Positions 1 to 9,812 of a stretch of 64,000 nt of DNA are shown here, piece by piece. This DNA comes from Thermosipho ferrireducens. GTDB lineage: Bacteria; Thermotogota; Thermotogae; Thermotogales; Fervidobacteriaceae. The stretch lies in contig NZ_CP071446.1 in assembly GCF_017358165.1 (NCBI RefSeq), forward strand, positions 1,612,001 through 1,676,000. The letters are read 5' to 3'. The notes under the pieces were generated by a model that was given only the letters and a program-made list of their open reading frames with translations, did not search any database and was not told the origin of the DNA. The position numbers were made by a program, and so were the translations under genes. The first letter of the stretch is position 1. Each line of letters starts with the position of its first letter.

Positions 1-536
1 ATTTCTTTTTCCTCAACTGTTCTTTCCAGGTCGTAGCCTTTATTTTCCAGAATTTCTATAATCTTTTCAATGAGAATATCTATATTTTTCCCCTGTTCTG
101 CAGAAACAGGGATAGGATCACCAAATCCCAATTTATACAAATCAGGTAAAACTTCCTGGTATTTGCGTTCATTTTCTGCCTTATTAGCCACAAATATTAT
201 CTCTATTCCACTTTTCCTTAAAAGTTCAGCAAGATGCTCATCTTCCGAAGTTATCCCCTTCCGCCCATCAACAATAAAAACTGCTGCATCTGCCTCTTTA
301 AGCATGGAAATTGTATTTTCCTTTGTTTTTTGAGTAATTAAATCTTCCGGAATTTCAAATATTCCACATGTATCCACTATTTCAAAAACTTTTCCAAAAT
401 AAGAGACGCGGTCTGAAACCGCATCCCTTGTAACGCCTTCTTTGTCATCTACAATTGATTTTCTTTTACCGATTAATTTATTAAAAAGTGTTGACTTCCC
501 TACATTACTCTTTCCCACTATTAATACTGTTGGCAT
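1..536 (-). CDS. der: Ribosome biogenesis GTPase Der (EngA), N-terminal part
   Basis: This is the first G domain of the double-GTPase Der, which assists 50S subunit assembly. About 178 residues are visible and the 3' end lies outside the window. The P-loop GKSNVGKS is at residues 8-15, followed by GVTRD (switch I) and DTCG (G3). The G4 motif reads NKAE rather than NKxD, a variant I recall also from Thermotoga Der. The start is ATG at 536 because AAGGAAG lies about 7 bases upstream. This makes the gene overlap the end of rpsA by 32 bases, so the two are probably translationally coupled. HydF was considered and rejected because of the EngA-type N-terminus and the rpsA linkage. Confidence 0.93.
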   Translation of the reverse strand, partial: MPTVLIVGKSNVGKSTLFNKLIGKRKSIVDDKEGVTRDAVSDRVSYFGKVFEIVDTCGIFEIPEDLITQKTKENTISMLKEADAAVFIVDGRKGITSEDEHLAELLRKSGIEIIFVANKAENERKYQEVLPDLYKLGFGDPIPVSAEQGKNIDILIEKIIEILENKGYDLERTVEEKE

Positions 537-2136
537 CGCTTATCTTCCTTTCTAAAGAAAGAGTCCTCTCTTTCTCCGTTTCTTCTTGTAGCTCTTTTAA
601 TTTTTCTTTTTCAACCAGTTCTTTTTCACTTATAGTTATTCTGTATATTTCTCCATCCTGGACAAAACGGATAATTTTTCCCGTAACACTATCACCCACA
701 TTTTTAACTGAAATTGTATGTGATTTTGGTAAGTATACCTCTATATCTTCTACCAGGATTATATACCCCTTCTTTACTTCCTTTAATACCTTTCCGGTAA
801 TTACATCTCCATTTTTATATTTTCTGGAAAACTTTTCCCATGGATTTTCCGTTGATTTTCTTACACTCAGTCTAATTCTTCTTGCTTCTTTATCAAGATC
901 AATTATAACAGCCTTAACTTTTTCCCCAATTCGAACAATTTCCTCCGGTTTTTCAATATATCGCCATGACAATTCTGAGATAGGACAATATCCACTTATT
1001 CCCTCTTCGAGATCAATTATTACACCTGATGTAAGAATAGTTCCAACGACTCCCGTTACTAAATTTCCAACAGGATATTTTTCCTCTACTTCTTCCCATG
1101 GATCCCCTTTTGCCATCTTATAGCTCAAAGAAAGTTTTCTTTTTTCCTTATCTACCTCTTTTACAACTACCTTTACCACATCTCCTTCTGAAACTACATC
1201 ATTTATTTTCCCGGGTTTTCCCCAGAATATTTCACTTATATGCACAAGACCATCCACACCTGGCTCTAAAGTGACAAAAAAACCATAAGGTAAAATACTT
1301 TTTACAGTTCCAGAAACAACAGTCCCAACCGGGTATTTTTTCTCTACATTCAACCATGGATCTGGCATAAGCGCTTTCAAACTAAGGGTTACTTTTTTAT
1401 TATTCCTATCAATTTCTTTTATAAGAAGTTTCACGGACTTTCCTATTTCCGTTACATCTTCCGCTGTTATACTATTGTCATACGAAACTTCACTGTTTGG
1501 AAGTAATCCAACAATTCCATCAACAATTCTCACAAAAGCACCGAATTTCTCGATGTTTTCCACTATTCCCTCTATAACGTCTCCTGGTTTTCTTTCGCTA
1601 AAAAATCGCTTAACAAATTCATCTTTTATCGCTTTTCGCGATAAGACAATATTTTGCTTTCGACCCCTGGATTCAAATTTTATGATCTTAAATTCAAGAA
1701 AACCATCTGGAATATTTTCACCTTGCTTTATTAAAGACTCACTTCCCGGAAGAAAAGCCGGTAAAACATTTTCAATTAATACAAGGTACCCTCCTTTTAT
1801 TTGCTGTTTTACAACGCCTTTAATTTTTTCTCCCTTTTCATATTTTTCTTTAATTTCGTTTCTTAATTTCGATAAAAGAGGTTTTTTCTCTGATAGTAAT
1901 GCCGTCCCCTCTTCATCGTTAGTTTTTAAAACCATTAATGTTAGCTTTTCACCTATTCCATAATCTTTTGGAGATCTTACAAGCTCCTCTGCAGGTACCA
2001 ACCCCTCCCCTTTCCAGCCAAAGTCTATAAATACTTCACTTTCCGAAATTCTTACGACTACTCCTTCCACTAAAGAACCTCTTTTTACCTCATCAAACAA
2101 GTACTCTCCCAGAAGCTTCTCAAAGCTGTTGTCCAT
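505..2136 (-). CDS. rpsA: Ribosomal protein S1-like RNA-binding protein, six S1 domains
   Basis: 543 residues containing six S1 (OB-fold) repeats that start near residues 17, 98, 181, 266, 352 and 437. The middle repeats are the most canonical (for example GFFVTLEPGVDGLVHISE). S1 proteins bind mRNA on the 30S subunit and help initiation. The C-terminus is a short charged helix. Repeats 2 and 6 are weaker and may not bind RNA. The ATG at 2136 lies inside the end of ispH (17-base overlap), so it is co-translated with ispH. The linkage of ispH, rpsA and der is as I remember it from Thermotoga. Confidence 0.9.
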   Translation of the reverse strand: MDNSFEKLLGEYLFDEVKRGSLVEGVVVRISESEVFIDFGWKGEGLVPAEELVRSPKDYGIGEKLTLMVLKTNDEEGTALLSEKKPLLSKLRNEIKEKYEKGEKIKGVVKQQIKGGYLVLIENVLPAFLPGSESLIKQGENIPDGFLEFKIIKFESRGRKQNIVLSRKAIKDEFVKRFFSERKPGDVIEGIVENIEKFGAFVRIVDGIVGLLPNSEVSYDNSITAEDVTEIGKSVKLLIKEIDRNNKKVTLSLKALMPDPWLNVEKKYPVGTVVSGTVKSILPYGFFVTLEPGVDGLVHISEIFWGKPGKINDVVSEGDVVKVVVKEVDKEKRKLSLSYKMAKGDPWEEVEEKYPVGNLVTGVVGTILTSGVIIDLEEGISGYCPISELSWRYIEKPEEIVRIGEKVKAVIIDLDKEARRIRLSVRKSTENPWEKFSRKYKNGDVITGKVLKEVKKGYIILVEDIEVYLPKSHTISVKNVGDSVTGKIIRFVQDGEIYRITISEKELVEKEKLKELQEETEKERTLSLERKISDANSINSGKE

Positions 2137-2944
2137 TTTCCAGCATCCCTCCTAATTCTTTTAATCTATCTATAACTTTTTCTACATCGTAAACAGACGT
2201 AGAAGTTCCACTCACAATTCCTACTTTTTTTACATTATCTGGAATATTAATTAACTCATTAACACTCTCCACATGAAGCACAGAAGTGTTTATGGAAGCT
2301 AACCTTGCAAGTTTGAGCGTATTTGAACTATGTTTGCCACCAATTACGATAATAAGGTCACATATTTTTGAAAGTTTCTTCACCTCTTCTTCCCTTTTTA
2401 TAGTAAGGTCACATATTGTGTTGCACACAAGCAATTCATTAATTTTTGATATTTTTGTAGTTTCACATATAAATTCATTGAATTCCTCTAACGATGAGGT
2501 GGTTTGACTCAAAAACGCCACCTTTTTTTCAACAAATTTGCCTGGAACTTTAGTAACCATGGCATCAGAAACATATCCTTTCAAAGCGATCATTTCCGGA
2601 TGGCTTTTTTTCCCAAATACAACTATCTTGTAGCCTTTCTCTCTCAATCTTTTTGCCTTTTCAAATAAATCCATTACAATTGGACATGTTAGATTCACTA
2701 CACGATATTTTTTTTCATATTCCCTTATCTTTTCCGGTGGTAATCCATGCGCCCTCACAAGAAACACTTCACCATCTTCAAAAGAAAGTCCAGAAACCAA
2801 TAAATCATTCATGACATTTTTATTATGAACTATATCATCATCAGTAAAAACTCTATATCCTTTTTCCAGAAGTTCTTTTGTTTTTTTAACAGCGCGATCC
2901 ACTCCAGAACAAAAACCTATATTTCTGGCTACTATTATCTGCAT
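2120..2944 (-). CDS. ispH: 4-hydroxy-3-methylbut-2-enyl diphosphate reductase (IspH/LytB)
   Basis: Last enzyme of the MEP isoprenoid pathway. It reduces HMBPP to IPP and DMAPP with a [4Fe-4S] cluster. The three cluster cysteines are visible: C12 in GFCSG, C87 in NLTCP and C178 in NTICD. Substrate-binding histidines are H40, H66 (RAHG) and H115 (SHPE), and the SGTSTS motif lies near the end. The length of 274 aa is normal for a stand-alone IspH. The start overlaps the end of cmk by 10 bases and the end overlaps rpsA, so it sits inside a tightly coupled operon. Confidence 0.95.
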   Translation of the reverse strand: MQIIVARNIGFCSGVDRAVKKTKELLEKGYRVFTDDDIVHNKNVMNDLLVSGLSFEDGEVFLVRAHGLPPEKIREYEKKYRVVNLTCPIVMDLFEKAKRLREKGYKIVVFGKKSHPEMIALKGYVSDAMVTKVPGKFVEKKVAFLSQTTSSLEEFNEFICETTKISKINELLVCNTICDLTIKREEEVKKLSKICDLIIVIGGKHSSNTLKLARLASINTSVLHVESVNELINIPDNVKKVGIVSGTSTSVYDVEKVIDRLKELGGMLENGQQL

Positions 2945-3588
2945 TTGATTTTAACCACCTCAAGAATTTTCTCAATAACTTCAGATACTGAAAGATTTGT
3001 AGTATCGATTATAAAAGCATCTTCTGCAGGTTTTAATGGTGCTATATCCCTTTCAGAATCCTGCTTATCTCTTAATAATATTTCATTCAGTATCTCAGAA
3101 TACTCTACATTTAAACCTTTTGCTTTTAATTCTTCAAACCTCCGACGTGCTCTTGCTTCAGGAGAAGCTTCAAGAAAAATTTTAACTTCTGCATCAGGAA
3201 TCACAACAGTGCCTATATCCCTGCCCTCTACAACAATATTTCCAGATTGAGCTATTTTTTTCTGTAAAGACGTTAAATATTTTCTAACTACGGGATGTCT
3301 TGCGTACAATGATGCATACTTACCAGCGTCTGGTGTTCTTATTTCATCTCCCGCTTCTTTTCCCAAAAAAAAGAATTTGCCCTCTATAAATTTTAAATCA
3401 ATATCTTCTAACATTGACAGAGTTATTTCATCCTCAGGGGTAATACCTTTACTGTGAAGATATAGGCCAACTATCCGGTACATTGCTCCAGTATCAAGAT
3501 AATAATATCCCAGTTTTTCAGCAAGTTTTTTTGCTACAGTAGTCTTTCCAGAACCAGCTGGTCCATCTATTGCTATTTTACAGGACAT
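2935..3588 (-). CDS. cmk: (d)CMP kinase
   Basis: Cytidylate kinase phosphorylates CMP/dCMP with ATP in pyrimidine nucleotide recycling. The P-loop GPAGSGKTT is at residues 9-17, followed by DTGAMYR, and the NMP-binding part contains EGRDIGTVV. The length of 217 aa is normal. AAAGGAGG is 6-7 bases before the ATG. It is followed directly by ispH with a 10-base overlap and preceded by the anti-sigma antagonist after 12 bases. Confidence 0.95.
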   Translation of the reverse strand: MSCKIAIDGPAGSGKTTVAKKLAEKLGYYYLDTGAMYRIVGLYLHSKGITPEDEITLSMLEDIDLKFIEGKFFFLGKEAGDEIRTPDAGKYASLYARHPVVRKYLTSLQKKIAQSGNIVVEGRDIGTVVIPDAEVKIFLEASPEARARRRFEELKAKGLNVEYSEILNEILLRDKQDSERDIAPLKPAEDAFIIDTTNLSVSEVIEKILEVVKIKCR

Positions 3589-3600
3589 AAGAGACCTCCT

Positions 3601-3933
3601 TTATGCTTCCTCCATTGTAGAAACAATCTTAAATACTTTATCCAATCTTGTCATTTCAAATACTCTCATAACAGCCTGTTTTGGGGCAGCCAAAATAAGC
3701 TCTTTATCATTCATCCTGGCATCTTTTAAAATCGCCACAAGACTTCCAAGACCTGCACTATCTATGTATGAAACATTTGAAAGGTCAATCACAAACTTTG
3801 AAACACTCGTTTCAAGCATTTTCTCCCTGATTGCTTTCTTTATGTCCGCCGAATGGTAAGCATCAATATCTCCAGATATAATGGCTATAACTTTCTCTTC
3901 AATTTCCTTAAACTCAACTTTTGTCGTTTTCAT
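3601..3933 (-). CDS. STAS-domain anti-sigma factor antagonist
   Basis: A 110-residue single STAS domain of the SpoIIAA/RsbV type, which in partner-switching systems binds an anti-sigma kinase when unphosphorylated. The phosphorylatable serine is S59 in [10 protein letters not shown]. The start is taken as the ATG at 3933 because GGAGGTGA precedes it at good spacing. A start 15 bases further upstream is possible in frame. It overlaps the end of aspS by 20 bases. No anti-sigma kinase or sigma factor is in the window. The position corresponds to T. maritima TM1442 as I recall it. Confidence 0.85.
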   Translation of the reverse strand: MKTTKVEFKEIEEKVIAIISGDIDAYHSADIKKAIREKMLETSVSKFVIDLSNVSYIDSAGLGSLVAILKDARMNDKELILAAPKQAVMRVFEMTRLDKVFKIVSTMEEA

Positions 3934-5668
3934 AAGATTCACCTCCATCTATCTTTATTGAAAGCTCATTTAGTTGTTCGTTAGAAACTCTGGATGGAGC
4001 TCCAGTAAGCAAACAGGCACCACTTGAAGTTTTTGGAAAAGCTATAACCTCTCTTATGTTATCCAGACCCGCGGCTATAGCAACCATTCTGTCAAAGCCA
4101 AAAGCTATCCCGCCGTGTGGAGGAGCTCCATACTGAAGTGCTTCCAACAAGAAACCGAATTTTGTTTCAGCTTCTTCCTTAGACAATCCTATTATATCAA
4201 AAACTCTTTCTTGAACTTCTTTCTTATGAATTCTTATGCTTCCACCACCAAGTTCATTGCCATTTAATATCATGTCATAAGCATAGGCCTTTATTTGCGC
4301 GGGATCTTTATTTAAATCTTCTACATGAGGCATGGTAAATGGGTGATGCCTGGCAACATATCGATTTTCTTCTTCATCCCACTCAAGAAAGGGAAAGTCT
4401 ACAACCCAGAACGCATCAAAACCTTTCATTAAATCTTTGAAATATTTTTTCCCAAGCTTTATGCGCAGATTTCCCAACGCAGTATTAAGAATTTCGCGGT
4501 TTTTATGAGCAGCTATTAAAACGACTTCTCCTTCTTCTAATGCAAAATCTTCAGAGATTTTTTTATACTCATCACCTAAAAATTTTGCCGTAGGTGAAAC
4601 AACTACTTTTTCTACTTTAAACCATAACAATCCACCAAGCCCGGATTCTTTGACCACTTCTTCATATTCAGATGCAATCTTTCGGCTTATTGGTATCTTT
4701 GCAACAAATCCTTTAACAGAACCTCCGTTGTCAATTATGTTCCTTATTATTTTAAAATCAGTGTTTTTAAAATAATCTGTAAAATCAGTTAATTCCATTC
4801 CTATCCGTCTATCCGGCTTATCTGAACCGTATTTTTCCATTACTTCATCATAAGTAAGCCTGTCAAATTTTTCAGGAAGCTCTATTCCAACTTTTGAATA
4901 AACATATTTCACAAATTTTTCCATTATCTCCAGGATATCTTCCATTTCTACAAACGACATTTCAATATCTATTTGAGTAAACTCTGGCTGTCTATCAGCT
5001 CTTAAATCTTCATCACGAAAACATCTGGCGAATTGATAGTATTTATCAAAACCTGCTACCATTAAAAGTTGTTTGAATAATTGCGGTGATTGTGGCAAAG
5101 CATAAAACTTTCCCTTTTGCAAGCGAGAAGGCACCAAAAAATCCCTCGCACCTTCTGGGGTACTTTTAGTTAAATCAGGGGTTTCAATTTCAATAAACCC
5201 ATGGGAATTTAAAAACTCCCTTGCAGCTTGGGCCATTTTATGACGAAGCACTATATTTCTTCTCATATTTTCTGAACGAAGATCAATGTATCTATACTTT
5301 AGTTTTAAATCTTCTGAAACTTTTTCTCCTGGGTAAAACGGCGGCAAAGCAGCTTTAGAAAGAATTTCAAGGTTTTCGGCATAAACTTCTATTTCTCCTG
5401 TAGGTGTTTCTGTTATTGTTTCTTCAGGTCTTTTTTTAACCACTCCTTTTACTTTTATCACCCATTCTCTACCAATCTCAAGAGCCGGAGAATACGCTTC
5501 AGATTCAGGTGTAACAACAACCTGAACTATTCCATATCTATCTCTGAGTATTATGAACTTTATACCACCCAAATCTCTTATTCGCTCAACCCACCCTGCA
5601 ATTTCTACAATTTCGCCTACGTGAGTACTTCTAAGTTCTCCGCATGTATGAGTCCTATACAATACCAT
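3914..5668 (-). CDS. aspS: Aspartyl-tRNA synthetase
   Basis: Class IIb synthetase of about 584 aa that charges tRNA-Asp (possibly also tRNA-Asn). It has an N-terminal OB anticodon-binding fold (about residues 1-105), class II motif 2 ([14 protein letters not shown]), a bacterial GAD insertion domain (about 280-410) and motif 3 (FGFDRM) near the C-terminus. The presence of the GAD domain marks it as the bacterial type. Start: ATG at 5668, overlapping the last base of the tal stop codon. A GTG at 5671 immediately before it is an alternative. Confidence 0.95.
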   Translation of the reverse strand: MVLYRTHTCGELRSTHVGEIVEIAGWVERIRDLGGIKFIILRDRYGIVQVVVTPESEAYSPALEIGREWVIKVKGVVKKRPEETITETPTGEIEVYAENLEILSKAALPPFYPGEKVSEDLKLKYRYIDLRSENMRRNIVLRHKMAQAAREFLNSHGFIEIETPDLTKSTPEGARDFLVPSRLQKGKFYALPQSPQLFKQLLMVAGFDKYYQFARCFRDEDLRADRQPEFTQIDIEMSFVEMEDILEIMEKFVKYVYSKVGIELPEKFDRLTYDEVMEKYGSDKPDRRIGMELTDFTDYFKNTDFKIIRNIIDNGGSVKGFVAKIPISRKIASEYEEVVKESGLGGLLWFKVEKVVVSPTAKFLGDEYKKISEDFALEEGEVVLIAAHKNREILNTALGNLRIKLGKKYFKDLMKGFDAFWVVDFPFLEWDEEENRYVARHHPFTMPHVEDLNKDPAQIKAYAYDMILNGNELGGGSIRIHKKEVQERVFDIIGLSKEEAETKFGFLLEALQYGAPPHGGIAFGFDRMVAIAAGLDNIREVIAFPKTSSGACLLTGAPSRVSNEQLNELSIKIDGGESYENDKS

Positions 5669-6318
5669 CACCTACCTGCTCTATATTTCTCCCAATCTTT
5701 TAAAAACCTCTCAATACCTATATCTGTTAAAGGATGCTTAAATAATTTTTCTAAAACATTAAAAGGAACAGTTGCTACATCAACACCTATCATAGCAGCT
5801 TCCGCCACGTGCATGGGATGCCTGATACTCGCAGCAATTATCTCTGTTTCAAATGCGTAATTGTTATAAACCACAACTATTTCTTCAAGCATTTTTAATC
5901 CATCATTTCCTATGTCGTCTATCCTTCCAATAAATGGACTAACGTATGTTGCACCTGCTTTTGCCGCAAGCAAAGCCTGATTAACACTGAACACAAGAGT
6001 CACATTGGTTTTTATTCCTTCCGAAGAAAGAATTTTAACAGCTTTTATTCCTTCTGGTGTCATTGGTATTTTAACAACAACGTGTTCGTCTATTTGTGAC
6101 AATTTCCTCGCCTCTTCCACCATTCCTTTCCAATCTAAAGAAATCACCTCAGCGGAAACAGGTCCCTGGACAAGTTCACAAATCTGCTTAATAGTTTCTT
6201 CAAAAGGTCTGTTTTCTTTAGAAACCAGAGTAGGATTCGTTGTGACCCCGTCTATTACACCCCACTCTACGCCTTGTTTGATCTGATCAATATTGGCTGT
6301 GTCAAGAAAAATTTTCAT
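5668..6318 (-). CDS. tal: Transaldolase, short TalC/MipB-type
   Basis: 216-residue transaldolase of the small fructose-6-phosphate aldolase-like class, used in the non-oxidative pentose phosphate pathway. The Schiff-base lysine is K83 in VVVKIPMT. The N-terminus [14 protein letters not shown] and the GVTTNPT motif are typical. GGGAGGTG precedes the ATG. It ends one base inside the aspS start. Fructose-6-phosphate aldolase activity cannot be excluded from sequence, but this subfamily in Thermotogales is usually called transaldolase. Confidence 0.92.
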   Translation of the reverse strand: MKIFLDTANIDQIKQGVEWGVIDGVTTNPTLVSKENRPFEETIKQICELVQGPVSAEVISLDWKGMVEEARKLSQIDEHVVVKIPMTPEGIKAVKILSSEGIKTNVTLVFSVNQALLAAKAGATYVSPFIGRIDDIGNDGLKMLEEIVVVYNNYAFETEIIAASIRHPMHVAEAAMIGVDVATVPFNVLEKLFKHPLTDIGIERFLKDWEKYRAGR

Positions 6319-6342
6319 ATTTACACCTCCCGTTTTTAGGGA

Positions 6343-8496
6343 CTATTTCAAACCAGTTCTTGCAATTCCTCTGACAAAATATTGTTGTGTAAACAAGAAA
6401 AGAATTATAACTGGTAAAACTGAGAACGTTGCTGCAGCCATTAAATGATTGTAAAGAGTTCCGACATCTGAACTGAAATTTTGAAGACCAACTGGCAAAG
6501 TTCTATACTTATCACTGTTTGTTACTATCAAAACCCATAAAAATGCATTCCAGCTTCCAACAAACTTTAACAACGCTCCTGTAATAATCACCGGTTTACT
6601 AAGAGGTACCACAACCTGCCATAAAAATCTCCAATGCGAGCATCCATCTATTTTCGAAGCATCAAATAATTCCTTGGGAATAGTTAAGAAATGCTGCCTC
6701 ATCAGGAAAATAGCAAAAACACTTACAATCCATGGAACAATCAGTGCGTAATATGTATCTATCCAGCCAAATTTTGCAATTGTTATAAAATTAGGCACAA
6801 GTAAAACCTCACCTGGTATCATCATAGTAGCCAGAAAGATTCCAAATAACAAATCTCTTCCAGGAAATACCATCCACGAAAAAGCGTACGCAGCCATTGA
6901 AGCAACAATAACTTCAAGAATGGTAGTAGCAGTTGCCACAAAAAATGTATTCCAGTAATATCTTCCAAAAGGAGCTTCATTCCAGGCATCTACATAATTT
7001 TGAAATACATTTGCGAAAATTTCCCCAAATGAAAACTTCAATTTAATAGTTTTAAGATTATCATCACTTAAATAAACTGGACTAACGTTATCAAGTTCTA
7101 TTTCAACAAAATTCCCATCACGTACACGAATAGCCTTCACAAAATCAGGTGCTTCTATTATCTGCCATGCATTCATAGAGTTTACGTATATTTTTCTCAG
7201 CCTTTCGACGTACTCCGAATAAAGTATCAGATCTTTTAAAAGTGCTTCGAAATTATTCAAGTCACTATAAGCGTTTAGCTTGGCTCGGACTATCTTATAC
7301 GTGCTGCTATTTTGTAGTTTATCCTGAGAAATCTCTAAAAGTTTACTAAATCCTTCATTAAGTACTATCGAATAATAATCTATTTTATTTTCCACCAGCA
7401 AATTTTTCAAAGATACAACCACAGTTTTTAGGTTCACAAGTTCTGTATTGGTAATATTATATTTCTCAAGCATAAGAGCATCCACTTTTTTAGAATAATT
7501 CTCCGGAAGTTTTTCGAAACCATTTGACTTTAACACTTCGTTAAGTGTAGTCTTATCAGGAAAAGCTTCCAGATTCTTTTTCAAAAGTGCAATTCTTTCA
7601 TCTTTCCTTAAAATACGAGCAACTATGGGTTTTTCAACAACAGACGTCTGCAAAGTTTTAAAGTACTTCAGGACTTTCGTATAAAACTCAACATGTTTTT
7701 TTTCCGAAATAACCGGGTTGACAACTTTTGTATTATAAACAGAAACAAGAGGATTAGAACCGGTGTATTCAAAATCATATTTTTTCAATATGTCCAGAAT
7801 TTTCTCTATTTCTCCATCGGTTAATATTAACTCTTTTCCTGCTTTGTATTTTAATACATCTGAACGGACATTATCCAGGTTCACCTTAACATTTTCCAGA
7901 AATCTTTTGAATTGAACAGCTTCATTTTCATCTTTGATTCTTCTATCAACAAATTTTTCAATTAGACTTATACCTTTTAAAGCAGATTCCAATTTCTTTG
8001 TCAGACTACTTACGAATTCAACTCTGGAAAAGTATGGAGAAGCACCACTTTTATAGTAAAGAAAAACATCTTCAAAAAACTTCTCAGGCGACTCAGTATC
8101 AAAAGTTTCTGGTAATTCTAAATTTTCTAACCAATTATAAAATTTCTCTTTATCTGCAAAATTAGTGTACTTAAATCCCGTTGTATCAATCCTCATTGTA
8201 CCACGATAAAATGGATCGTCATTGATTATTATATTTAAAACATTTTCATCTTCAATAGCAGCCGCTGAATAACTCAGCGCTTCACTTAAGCTCAAACCCC
8301 TTACAGTCTTTATTCCTCCCAATTTGATTTCTACTTTTACATCTCTTTCGCCAAAAAAATTCTTTGTGATCCATTTTGGTGGCCACTCCTGAACCTCACT
8401 TGGTAATTTGAAAGAGGTTACAAGCATCCATGCAAACGGCATAATCATTATTACAAAACCAAATGAAAGGAGCAAATATATTATCAGTTTTCTCAC
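6343..8496 (-). CDS. Sugar ABC transporter permease (MalG-type) with a ~440-residue insertion
   Basis: About 717 aa against ~275 for a normal MalG. One membrane helix (about residues 5-25) is followed by a hydrophilic, probably extracytoplasmic region from about 45 to 490. A standard permease core fills the last ~215 residues, with the EAA-like loop ELFDASKIDGCSHWRF that contacts the ATPase. The insertion is rich in charged helices and contains no enzyme motif I recognise. GTG at 8496 is chosen because AGGTGA lies 5-6 bases upstream; the GTG at 8505 sits inside that ribosome-binding site. It forms a pair with the MalF-type gene just upstream. No binding protein or ATPase is nearby. The substrate is unknown, with maltose-like sugars a guess from the GH31 gene in the same run. 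Confidence 0.88.
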   Translation of the reverse strand: MRKLIIYLLLSFGFVIMIMPFAWMLVTSFKLPSEVQEWPPKWITKNFFGERDVKVEIKLGGIKTVRGLSLSEALSYSAAAIEDENVLNIIINDDPFYRGTMRIDTTGFKYTNFADKEKFYNWLENLELPETFDTESPEKFFEDVFLYYKSGASPYFSRVEFVSSLTKKLESALKGISLIEKFVDRRIKDENEAVQFKRFLENVKVNLDNVRSDVLKYKAGKELILTDGEIEKILDILKKYDFEYTGSNPLVSVYNTKVVNPVISEKKHVEFYTKVLKYFKTLQTSVVEKPIVARILRKDERIALLKKNLEAFPDKTTLNEVLKSNGFEKLPENYSKKVDALMLEKYNITNTELVNLKTVVVSLKNLLVENKIDYYSIVLNEGFSKLLEISQDKLQNSSTYKIVRAKLNAYSDLNNFEALLKDLILYSEYVERLRKIYVNSMNAWQIIEAPDFVKAIRVRDGNFVEIELDNVSPVYLSDDNLKTIKLKFSFGEIFANVFQNYVDAWNEAPFGRYYWNTFFVATATTILEVIVASMAAYAFSWMVFPGRDLLFGIFLATMMIPGEVLLVPNFITIAKFGWIDTYYALIVPWIVSVFAIFLMRQHFLTIPKELFDASKIDGCSHWRFLWQVVVPLSKPVIITGALLKFVGSWNAFLWVLIVTNSDKYRTLPVGLQNFSSDVGTLYNHLMAAATFSVLPVIILFLFTQQYFVRGIARTGLK

Positions 8497-8506
8497 AGCT
8501 ATCACC

Positions 8507-9802
8507 TCATGATACGTATTCTACAACTTTATTTCCAACCCTGTACTGAATAATAGTAAACACAAGTATAACTGCAAAAAGTAAATACGCAGCAGCACTT
8601 GCCAGACCCATTCTCTGCTGCCTGTAGAATAAATCAAAAACATAGTATACCATTGTAATTCCACTATTATTATACGGACCAGGTAATCCTTCATAAAGAA
8701 CATAAACCTGAGCAAAGACTTTAAAAGCACCTATCATTGACACAATAAGAAGGAAAAAAGTGGTTGGAGAAAGTAATGGCCAGGTAATTTTTGTAAACTT
8801 TTGCCAGACATTAGCTCCATCAACCTCGGCAGCTTCGTAGTAAAATTGATCAATGTTCTGCAATCCAGCTAAGAAAATTATAGAGTTATATCCCAGTTGT
8901 TTCCATATAGAAACAATCGCTATTGTAGGAATTGTCCATTTTTCGTCTTTCAACCACCTTATTGGGTCCACATTAAACCAGGAAAGAAAATAATTTAATA
9001 ACCCGTATTCATCATTAAAAATCCATTTCCACACTAACGACACTGCAACAACTGATGTAACAAACGGTATGAAATATGCAGTTCTAAAGAATATCCTGAA
9101 TTTCACATTACTGTTAAGTAATACTGCAAGTCCCAAGGCTAAAGCTAATGTAATAGGTACTGTAAGAATAACATAGTAGAATGTGTTGACTAAAGCTTTA
9201 AGAAATAAATTCTTATCTTTTGCATCAATAAGAAAAGCAAAAACGCTTTTTTCATTGGCCACGCTCATTTCAAAAATAACATACAACAGGATAATAGCCG
9301 CGACAGATATCCATATATGTGATTTAAAAGCTCTAATTCTAAAAGCGCTTTTGTTTTTCAGAAGTTCATAAGCTAAAAATCCCCACAAAAGAACACTTGC
9401 AATCCACACAGTATTAACAGTAAGTGCCTTGTAACTTAATAAAGAAAGTAAAATTATTGCCAAATATGTAGCAAATGCTTTTCCTTTAGTTTTAACAAAT
9501 TCAACAAAAGCAAATATTGAAAGGATGATAATTATTGAAAATGCCACGTAATTTAACGAGAACAAAAATCCCGTTATGAAAGAAAATTTTGGAGGATAAT
9601 CAAACCTAAATATCTCCAGGTAGTTGCTCAATCCATGGAAGTAAGGAGTATTCATGTTTCTAAAATCCCACTTAAAGAAACTTAAAACAAAAGAAAAACC
9701 TACTGGCCAGAAAACAAATATACCTAATACTATTAATGATGGTAATAAAAAAAGATATGCAAGAGCAGTTTCCCTCATTCTTTTCTTTTTAGAGACAACC
9801 AT
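8507..9802 (-). CDS. Sugar ABC transporter permease (MalF-type), enlarged
   Basis: About 431 aa. The first helix (about 10-33) and the C-terminal core with EAA loop YYEAAEVDGANVWQKF identify a MalF/UgpA-type permease. Between them (about residues 85-185) lie roughly four extra hydrophobic segments not present in an ordinary ~290-residue homologue. Start at ATG 9802, which has GAGGTGG upstream; an in-frame GTG at 9811 gives three more residues. It lies 10 bases after hslU and 10 bases before the MalG-type partner. Confidence 0.87.
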   Translation of the reverse strand: MVVSKKKRMRETALAYLFLLPSLIVLGIFVFWPVGFSFVLSFFKWDFRNMNTPYFHGLSNYLEIFRFDYPPKFSFITGFLFSLNYVAFSIIIILSIFAFVEFVKTKGKAFATYLAIILLSLLSYKALTVNTVWIASVLLWGFLAYELLKNKSAFRIRAFKSHIWISVAAIILLYVIFEMSVANEKSVFAFLIDAKDKNLFLKALVNTFYYVILTVPITLALALGLAVLLNSNVKFRIFFRTAYFIPFVTSVVAVSLVWKWIFNDEYGLLNYFLSWFNVDPIRWLKDEKWTIPTIAIVSIWKQLGYNSIIFLAGLQNIDQFYYEAAEVDGANVWQKFTKITWPLLSPTTFFLLIVSMIGAFKVFAQVYVLYEGLPGPYNNSGITMVYYVFDLFYRQQRMGLASAAAYLLFAVILVFTIIQYRVGNKVVEYVS

Positions 9803-9812
9803 CCATCCCACC

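Noticed and set aside
1-536. Possible HydF maturase GTPase, to complete the hyd set
   Set aside because: The N-terminus, DTCG and NKAE motifs and the rpsA/ispH linkage match Der.
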